Shown here piece after piece: positions 59,099 to 64,000 of a DNA stretch of 64,000 nucleotides; positions within the stretch are counted from its first letter, which is position 1, and every line of letters starts with the position of its first letter. Source of the stretch: Verrucomicrobiota bacterium (lineage in GTDB: Bacteria > Verrucomicrobiota > Verrucomicrobiia > Opitutales > Opitutaceae); NCBI GenBank assembly GCA_023443455.1, contig JAEZUE010000074.1, positions 1-64,000 on the forward strand, written 5' to 3'. The position numbers and the translations under genes are program-made. Under the pieces are notes generated by a model, which ran no database searches, was not told where the DNA came from, and saw only the letters and a list, made by a program, of their open reading frames with translations.

Positions 59099-59641
59099 GT
59101 GGCGCAGGCGTCCCTGCCTGCGGTCCCCGACTCCGCCCGATCCCCGGCCCACGCCAAACTTCGCCGGCACGGAGGCCGGCGCCACGTCCGTCCGACCTGC
59201 CACGCCGTGGCGCAGGCGTCCCTGCCTGCGATCCCCGATCCCGCCCGCTCCCCGGCCCACGCCAAACCTCGCCGGCACGGAGGCCGGCGCCACGCCCGGT
59301 CCGGCCTGCCAGGCCGTGGCGCAGGCGTCCCTGCCTGCGGCCCCCGATTCCGCCCGCTCCCCGGCCCACGCCAAACTTCGCCGGCACGGAGGCCGGCGCC
59401 GCGCCCGTCCGGCCTGCCACGCCGTGGCGCAGGCGTCCCTGCCTGCGATCCCCGATCCCGCCCGCTCCCCAGCTCACGCCAAACCTCGCCGGCACGGAGG
59501 CCGGCGTCACGCCCGGTCCGGCCTGCCCTGCCGTGGCGCAGGCGTCCCTGCCTGCGGTCCCCGATCCCGCCCGCTCCCCGGCTCACGCCAAACTTCACCG
59601 GCACGGAGGCCGGCGCCACGCCCGGTCCGGCTTGCCCTGCC
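59099..59641. repeat. Five-unit tandem repeat, period 108/109 bp
   Basis: Units start at 59099, 59207, 59316, 59424 and 59533, each beginning GTGGCGCAGGCGTCCCTGCC. Each unit has two potential hairpins: GCAGGC/GCCTGC with a 6-nt loop, and GCCGGC/GCCGGC with a 6-nt loop. Periods alternate between 108 and 109, so no single frame runs in register through all five, which argues against a coding repeat. A stray unit is at 46700-46800. The array fills the gap between terC and the Hsp20 gene. Confidence 0.9.
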
Positions 59642-59742
59642 GCAAGTGCACGACATCCGCCGAGCCTCGCTGCTCTCGCGAACAGCGCCACGAGATGGGT
59701 TCACGCACCGCTCGCCGCACTAAGCGTCCGGGGAAAATTGAA

Positions 59743-59770
59743 CCCGCCGGGCGCCCTTGCACCCGGCGGG
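59743..59770 (-). terminator. Terminator-like hairpin downstream of the first Hsp20 gene
   Basis: A 9-bp stem CCCGCCGGG/CCCGGCGGG with a 10-nt loop. On the minus strand it is followed by TTCAATTTTCC. It is about 70 bp after the Hsp20 stop codon (59840). Confidence 0.55.
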
Positions 59771-59839
59771 ATTACCCCAAACAAACTGACTCGAATCGGC
59801 CGCAGGACGGACAACGTCCTCCGGGATGAAGCCCACGGC

Positions 59840-60235
59840 TTATGCCACCGTGATCTTGCGCGGCTTGATCGACTCGGCCTTCGGCAACGTCACGCGCAGC
59901 ACCCCGTCGCGCAGTTCGGCGTGCACCTTCTCGGCGTCGAACGTGTTGTCGTGGGTCAGCTTGAGGCTGTAGTCGGCCGAGGGCGTCTCCCGGTAGAGCT
60001 GGGTCCAGGCCTCGGGCTTCTTCCACGTGCGCCGGCCGACGATGGTGAGCTCGCCCTCATGGATGGTGAGTTCGAGACCGTCTTTGGCGACTCCGGGCAA
60101 CAGGACCTCGAGCCCGAAGGCGTCGGGGTTCTCTTTGATCTCGTAGCGCGGCGTCACGGTCGGCGCAGCGGGCGCCTCGGGGGCCGGGGACTGGTTGCGA
60201 TTGAGGGACGGGAGCAGGGAGTTGAAGAGTGTCAT
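59840..60235 (-). CDS. Hsp20/alpha-crystallin small heat-shock protein
   Basis: A 131-residue chaperone. The alpha-crystallin domain covers residues 28-131: YEIKENPDAFGLEVLLPGVAKDGLELTIHEGELTIVGRR, then the conserved A-x-x-x-G-V-L box AELRDGVLRVTLPKAE. It holds unfolding proteins in a refolding-competent state. It is the second of two adjacent Hsp20 genes on the same strand (118-bp gap), probably co-induced. It lacks a C-terminal IxI motif after the domain (ends KPRKITVA, where ITV is close). Confidence 0.93.
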   Translation of the reverse strand: MTLFNSLLPSLNRNQSPAPEAPAAPTVTPRYEIKENPDAFGLEVLLPGVAKDGLELTIHEGELTIVGRRTWKKPEAWTQLYRETPSADYSLKLTHDNTFDAEKVHAELRDGVLRVTLPKAESIKPRKITVA

Positions 60236-60353
60236 GGTTGGTTCCTCCTGAAGAAAGATGGTTCGGGTTTGGCGTTTCGCGGATCGGGCATGGCGCGCCG
60301 GATTCGCGTTCAGTGTTCGATGTTCAGTGCTCAGTTTTGGGCGACACCGCCGA

Positions 60354-60830
60354 TCATTTCACCTCGACGCTGATCTTGCGCGGCTTGGTCTCCTCGCGTT
60401 TCGGCAGGGTGACCGTGAGCACGCCGTTCTCGTAGGAGGCAGACACCTTGTCGGCCTGCACGACCTCGGGGATCGTGACCGAGCGGGAGAACTCGACCGC
60501 GGCGGTCTCCTTGCCATCGGCCCCGAAGGTCTTCCGCGTGCCGGAGATCGTGAGGTAGTCCTCGACCATCTCGACGTTGATGTCCTTGCGGTCGACGCCC
60601 GGCAGCTCGGCGCGCACGTAGGTGTTGTCCTTGTCCTCGTAGAGATCGACCGGGAAGCGGCCACCGGAAACGGTGCCGTAGTCCGGCGCGGCCGCGAGCA
60701 GGTCGCCGACGGTGTTCTGAAAGATCCGGTCAAACTCGCGTTCGATGGCGCTCAAGGGCAGGCGTCCGGCGAAACCGGAGAACGGCGAGAGAGCGGAAGC
60801 GGCGGGTTGGTAGTAGCGTACGATCTTCAT
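60354..60830 (-). CDS. Hsp20/alpha-crystallin small heat-shock protein
   Basis: A 158-residue small heat-shock protein of the IbpA/Hsp16 class. The N-terminal region has LSAIEREFDRIFQNTVGDLL. The alpha-crystallin domain starts at FPVDLYEDKDNTYVRAELPGVDRKDINVEMVEDYLTISG and ends with the ASYENGVLTVTLPKREETKPRKISVEVK box. A ribosome-binding site (AAAGGA) lies upstream of the ATG. It is upstream of the second Hsp20 gene. No CIRCE element was seen in the upstream region. Confidence 0.94.
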   Translation of the reverse strand: MKIVRYYQPAASALSPFSGFAGRLPLSAIEREFDRIFQNTVGDLLAAAPDYGTVSGGRFPVDLYEDKDNTYVRAELPGVDRKDINVEMVEDYLTISGTRKTFGADGKETAAVEFSRSVTIPEVVQADKVSASYENGVLTVTLPKREETKPRKISVEVK

Positions 60831-61180
60831 GGCTTTGTCCTTTCAGGTTTCAGTTGGGTTGGAAGTGGTTGATTGCTGAACTGGCACCTTACATTGCACA
60901 GTCGATGCCGGCGGCGTGACATGCGCTTATTGCTGACAATCAACAAACTCCGACATTCCTCGGAAACCCCAACCGGGACAACCTGACCACCTGCGGCAAA
61001 TCGCCGCGCGTAGTTTTGTCCCGCCCACCGAGACCAGCGGCAGGTCACGCGCAGAGCCCACAATCCGCACCCCCCGAACACGGAATCGCGGCCCTCGCCC
61101 GATCGCCACCCGCTCTCCTCCGATCCGCCGCCAGCCCTCCGCGGTTGCCAACCGCACGCCCGTGCGCTTCCTCGCCTTCC
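60831..61180. other. Divergent intergenic region between hsp20 and the PatB/MalY gene
   Basis: A 350-bp stretch without a convincing gene; it must hold the heat-shock promoter (minus) and that of the aminotransferase gene (plus). The AT-richer part around 60900-60960 (TTATTGCTGACAATCAACAAA) is the likeliest promoter site. I cannot assign -35/-10 boxes or a CIRCE or HAIR operator with confidence. Confidence 0.4.
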
Positions 61181-62335
61181 ATGGCCTTCGACTTCGACCG
61201 CATCATCGACCGCACCGGCACCGGCAGCGAAAAATGGGAACGTTACGCCGGCCGCGACGTGCTCCCGATGTGGGTCGCCGACATGGACTTCGCCTCGCCG
61301 CCTTGCGTGCTCGAGGCCCTGCACCGGCGGGTGGACCACGGCGTCTTCGGCTACACCACCCCGCCACGCTCCACGGTCGACGCCATCGTCGCCCACCTCG
61401 CGACGCAGTACGGCTGGCAGGTCGAGCCCGAGTGGCTGGTCTTCACGCCCGGCGTGAACCGCGGCATGAACCTCGTCTGCCGCGCCCTCGGCGAACGCGG
61501 CCAGTCCATCGTGGTGCCGAGCCCGGTCTATCCGCCGTTCTTCGGGGCCGTCACCAATTCGCAACGTCGCCTCGTCGATGTGCCGCTCGCGCGCCGGCCC
61601 GGCGAACGCTGGGAGTTCGACTTCGAAGCCCTCGCCGCCCGCACCCCCACGGACGCCACGCTGCTGCTGCTCTGCCACCCGCACAACCCCGTCGGCCGCG
61701 CCTGGAGCCGCGCCGAACTCGAGCAGGTCGCCGCCTTCTGCCTCGAGCGGAACCTCTGGATCTGCTCCGACGAGATCCACGCCGGCCTCGAGTTCGACGG
61801 CCGCCACCACACGCCGCTCGCCACTCTCTCGCCCGAGATCGCCGCGCGCACCGTCACACTGCTGGCACCGAGCAAGACCTTCAACCTGCCCGGCCTCGGG
61901 CTCGCCTTCGCCGTCGTGCCGCAACCCGAGATCCGCAAACGTTTGCTCGGCGCGCGCGCCGGCCTGGTGCCGCCCGATCTTTCCCCGCTCGCCCACGCCG
62001 CCGCCGAGGCCGCGTATCGCGACGGCGAACCCTGGCGCCGCGAGCTCGTCGCGTATCTACAAGGCAACCGCGACCACCTCGCCAGTTTCATCGCCCGCGA
62101 GACGCCCGAACTGAAACTCCCGCCGATCGAGGCCACCTACCTCGCGTGGATCGACGCCACCGCGCTCGGCCTCGCCGACCCCGCGAAACATTTCGAGGAG
62201 CACGGCCTCGGCCTCAACGACGGCGCCGGTTTCGGCGGCCCCGGCTTCGTGCGCCTCAACTTCGGCTGCCCCCGCGCCACCCTCGACGAAGGCCTACGCC
62301 GCCTCCGCGCCGCCGTGCTCGCCGCGCGCGGCTAA
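61181..62335 (+). CDS. PatB/MalY-type aminotransferase (C-S lyase)
   Basis: A 384-residue fold-type I PLP enzyme: FDRIIDRTGTGSEKWERY and LPMWVADMDFASPPCVLEAL are diagnostic of the MalY/PatB group. The PLP lysine is K232 in LLAPSKTFNLPGLGLAF; D198 in ICSDEIHAGLEFDG and the N in CHPHNPVGRAW hold the cofactor. Such enzymes cleave cystathionine to homocysteine (beta-lyase) and may also act in regulation. Together with the cystathionine gamma-synthase-like gene at 763-2274 it could complete transsulfuration, although the genes are 59 kb apart. Start ATG at 61181. Confidence 0.94.
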   Translation: MAFDFDRIIDRTGTGSEKWERYAGRDVLPMWVADMDFASPPCVLEALHRRVDHGVFGYTTPPRSTVDAIVAHLATQYGWQVEPEWLVFTPGVNRGMNLVCRALGERGQSIVVPSPVYPPFFGAVTNSQRRLVDVPLARRPGERWEFDFEALAARTPTDATLLLLCHPHNPVGRAWSRAELEQVAAFCLERNLWICSDEIHAGLEFDGRHHTPLATLSPEIAARTVTLLAPSKTFNLPGLGLAFAVVPQPEIRKRLLGARAGLVPPDLSPLAHAAAEAAYRDGEPWRRELVAYLQGNRDHLASFIARETPELKLPPIEATYLAWIDATALGLADPAKHFEEHGLGLNDGAGFGGPGFVRLNFGCPRATLDEGLRRLRAAVLAARG

Positions 62336-62500
62336 CCAAATGCGTGGCGCGGCCCGCGAGGGCAGCGATCCGCAAGGACAACAGTCCGAAGGCGACGCCC
62401 AGATTCCCCGCCAGCTCCGCTGTTGCCGCTCCGGGCGCCATGAGAGCTGCAGATTCGTGCTGCACCGCGGCGGTGAAGCCCCATTGTCCAGCCCCATCCC

Positions 62501-63136
62501 GTGAGCCTGCTCGAATACACGCTCTTCGCCTTCACCTCGCTGTTCGTGATCGTCGACCCGATCGCGATCATCCCGTTGTTCCTGGCGATGACGCAGGGCG
62601 ACTCGCCCCAGCGGCTGAACCGCACGGCCGGCTTGGCCTGCATGGTGGCCACCGGTGTGCTCATCGTCTTCGCCCTCGCCGGCAAATGGGTGTTCCAGCT
62701 GCTCGGCATCACGATGGCGGCGTTCCAGATCGCCGGCAGCATCCTGCTGCTGCGCATCGCGCTCGACATGCTCTACGCCAACCAGACCCGCGACCGCCAG
62801 AGCGACGAGGAGGTCGAGGCCGGCGCGGCGAAGGACGACATCGCGATCACCCCGCTGGGCGTGCCGATGCTCGCCGGACCGGGTGCGATCTCCTCGTCGC
62901 TGATCCTGCTCGGCCAGGCGAGGGGCTGGGCGCAGCACGTCGCATTGGTCGGCTGCATCGTGGCGGTGCTCGGCATCACGTATTTCATCCTTCGTTTCGC
63001 CGCCCGCGGCGCCCGGCGCGTGGTGAACCCGCTGGCGATGAAGCTGGTCACGCGCATCATGGGCCTGCTGCTCGCCGCGGTCGCCGTGCAGTTCGCGCTC
63101 AACGGGATCGCCCAGAGCGGCTTCTTCGTGAAATAG
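62501..63136 (+). CDS. MarC-family membrane protein
   Basis: A 211-residue, six-helix membrane protein. Family motifs seen: LFVIVDPIAIIPLFLAMT, ITMAAFQIAGSILLLRIALDML, and the signature ITPLGVPMLAGPGAISSSLIL. The start is a GTG at 62501 followed directly by the family N-terminus (SLLEYTLFAFTSLF). MarC proteins have been annotated as multiple-antibiotic-resistance proteins, but a transport role is not established. The gene follows the aminotransferase gene on the same strand with 165 bp between. Confidence 0.93.
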   Translation: MSLLEYTLFAFTSLFVIVDPIAIIPLFLAMTQGDSPQRLNRTAGLACMVATGVLIVFALAGKWVFQLLGITMAAFQIAGSILLLRIALDMLYANQTRDRQSDEEVEAGAAKDDIAITPLGVPMLAGPGAISSSLILLGQARGWAQHVALVGCIVAVLGITYFILRFAARGARRVVNPLAMKLVTRIMGLLLAAVAVQFALNGIAQSGFFVK

Positions 63137-63160
63137 CCCGGGGTGGGCGGCTCGGCACGC

Positions 63161-63757
63161 TCACCACCGCATCCCGTATGCCCGCCAACCCGAATACACG
63201 CCGACGAGGTGGAATCCGGTCTTCTCGTAGAAGGTGATCGCGCCGGTGTTGCGTTCGCTCACACCGAGGTGCACCGCCGACATGCCGCGCTCGCGCAGCG
63301 CTGCGAGGAAACGCCCGATCAGCCGCCGCCCCCAGCCCCGCCCCTGCGCCACCGGCAACAGGTCGATGTGCAGATGGGCGGGGTAGTCGCAGAGATCCGG
63401 ATGCAGCGCATAGCCGGCATGGATCAACCGCAGCAGATTCGCGTCGGCCGAGGTGTCGTCTTCCGCCGGCCGCGGCAGCCGCGCCCGCAACTCCGGGAAC
63501 CACTCGCGCTCGGCCCGATCGGAGAAGGCCGCCGTATCCTTGGCTCCGAGCACATAGCCGCACGGTTCGCCGTCGGCGGTGAGCACGAAGCACAGCTCCG
63601 GCTCCAGCACCGCATACGGCGCCGCGTAGTAGTGCCCGAGCAGTTCCGGATCGCGATAGCGACCCGACGCATCCCCGCCATCGGCGCCGGTCAGCAGGCA
63701 GATCCGGTAAAGCGAGGGCAGATCGGCCGATCGATAGGGCCGGAGAGCAAATTCCAT
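63161..63757 (-). CDS. GNAT-family N-acetyltransferase
   Basis: A 198-residue acetyltransferase. MEFALRPYRSADLPSLYRIC begins the fold. The acetyl-CoA loop is LLPVAQGRGWGRRLIGRFL (the R/Q-x-x-G-x-G/A motif) and the end has VHLGVSERNTGAITFYEKTGF, which closes the GNAT domain. The inserted segment with YYAAPYAVLEPELCFVLTADGEPCGYVLGAKDT resembles the acetyltransferase domain seen in O-GlcNAcase-like proteins. The acceptor is unknown. Start ATG at 63757. It is convergent with the MarC gene (24-bp gap). Confidence 0.92.
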   Translation of the reverse strand: MEFALRPYRSADLPSLYRICLLTGADGGDASGRYRDPELLGHYYAAPYAVLEPELCFVLTADGEPCGYVLGAKDTAAFSDRAEREWFPELRARLPRPAEDDTSADANLLRLIHAGYALHPDLCDYPAHLHIDLLPVAQGRGWGRRLIGRFLAALRERGMSAVHLGVSERNTGAITFYEKTGFHLVGVYSGWRAYGMRW

Positions 63758-63879
63758 GGGTACAACCTGCGCGCCCGGTGGTCTCTGCTCAACTTCCGTA
63801 TCGGACCCCACCGTTACCCCGAGTGACTTTTTCCTCGTCCAATCTTGGGGAAACCGGCAACGTGACCGTTTTTCCAACG

Positions 63880-64000
63880 ATGATGCACTTCCTGAAAGAG
63901 ACCGACTTCACCCCGGAACAGGCGCGAGCCGTGTTCAACTCCGCGGCGAAGTTCAAACGGCTGCGCTCCTCCGAGCGGCCGGCGGTCTTGGCCGGGCAGA
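63880..64000 (+). CDS. argF: Ornithine carbamoyltransferase, N-terminal fragment (runs off the window)
   Basis: About 40 codons: MMHFLKETDFTPEQARAVFN, then SAAKFKRLRSSERPAVLAGQ. The HFLKETDFTPEQ start followed by a short basic helix is characteristic of argF/OTC, which forms citrulline from ornithine and carbamoyl phosphate. The ATG at 63880 or 63883 is favoured; a GTG at 63862 is possible. It is cut by the window edge before the STRT carbamoyl-phosphate site, so the call rests on the N-terminus alone. Confidence 0.75.
   Translation, partial: MMHFLKETDFTPEQARAVFNSAAKFKRLRSSERPAVLAGQ

Noticed and set aside
59099..59641. CRISPR array
   Set aside because: Period is 108/109 bp and the whole unit is repeated; there are no unique spacers and no cas genes in the window.
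59060..60373. 437-codon frame across the tandem repeat
   Set aside because: Repeats alternate 108/109 bp, so the peptide repeat does not stay in register; it runs antisense through the Hsp20 gene.
60831..61180. CIRCE operator upstream of the Hsp20 gene
   Set aside because: No TTAGCACTC-N9-GAGTGCTAA-like sequence is present.
1..64000. tRNA or rRNA genes
   Set aside because: No cloverleaf-like or conserved rRNA segment was recognised on either strand while reading; a dedicated tRNA search was not possible.

Overview
The window is high-GC, densely coded bacterial DNA with a strongly Verrucomicrobiota (Opitutaceae-like) character. The evidence is a giant TonB-dependent receptor with the lineage's acidic SPFTV-type N-terminus, a GntR/LacI hybrid regulator with an extra C-terminal beta domain, a hybrid histidine kinase with a long OB-like sensor region, a stand-alone SWIB protein, a glycine-rich RRM protein, and several families of dispersed palindromic repeats. 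No rRNA, tRNA or CRISPR array was recognised. The assignment rests on family resemblance read by eye, not on a search.

Layout. 0.4-2.7 kb: minus-strand operon of an OB-fold protein ending in a sliding-clamp-like motif, a fungal-type cystathionine gamma-synthase and a small conserved protein. 2.8-5.2 kb: two membrane proteins and a lipid-A-synthase-N-like protein. 5.3-6.9 kb: cupin, DUF2249 and Crp/Fnr (DNR-like) operon behind a near-perfect FNR/DNR box. 7.0-10.8 kb: TonB-dependent receptor. 11.6-15.7 kb: purB, holA, an RluA-like synthase and rpsT, with two copies of a 125-bp repeat. 15.9-22.4 kb: LacI regulator, GntR-type hybrid regulator and hybrid sensor kinase. 22.6-34.2 kb: five consecutive large GT-C-like membrane proteins, four of which end in the same NPCBM-like module. 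34.2-41.4 kb: lipoprotein, DTW-domain tRNA modifier, ABM-DUF1805 fusion with AraC regulator, aldo/keto reductase, two EamA transporters and a lipase-like hydrolase. 41.5-42.6 kb: SWIB and RRM proteins. 42.7-49.3 kb: TetR regulator plus an HlyD/ATPase/ATPase/permease/permease exporter of the YbhGFSR type.

49.3-54.5 kb is an accessory island. An IS91-like element carrying a HUH transposase (apparently frameshifted) and a tyrosine recombinase has inserted into a small HEPN-family gene. Removing the element restores one reading frame of 191 codons. Next to it lie a coupled DUF6978 and DUF1828/DUF1829 pair and small orphan genes. 54.6-64.0 kb returns to core genes: YajQ, a tautomerase-like protein, MscS, TerC, two Hsp20 chaperones, a PatB/MalY aminotransferase, a MarC protein, a GNAT acetyltransferase and the first codons of argF.

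The items most worth follow-up are the split HEPN gene, the GT-C/NPCBM array, the repeat families (a 54-bp perfect palindrome, a 125-bp element with inverted ends, and a 108/109-bp tandem array), and the twin 21-bp palindromes inside the exporter operon.
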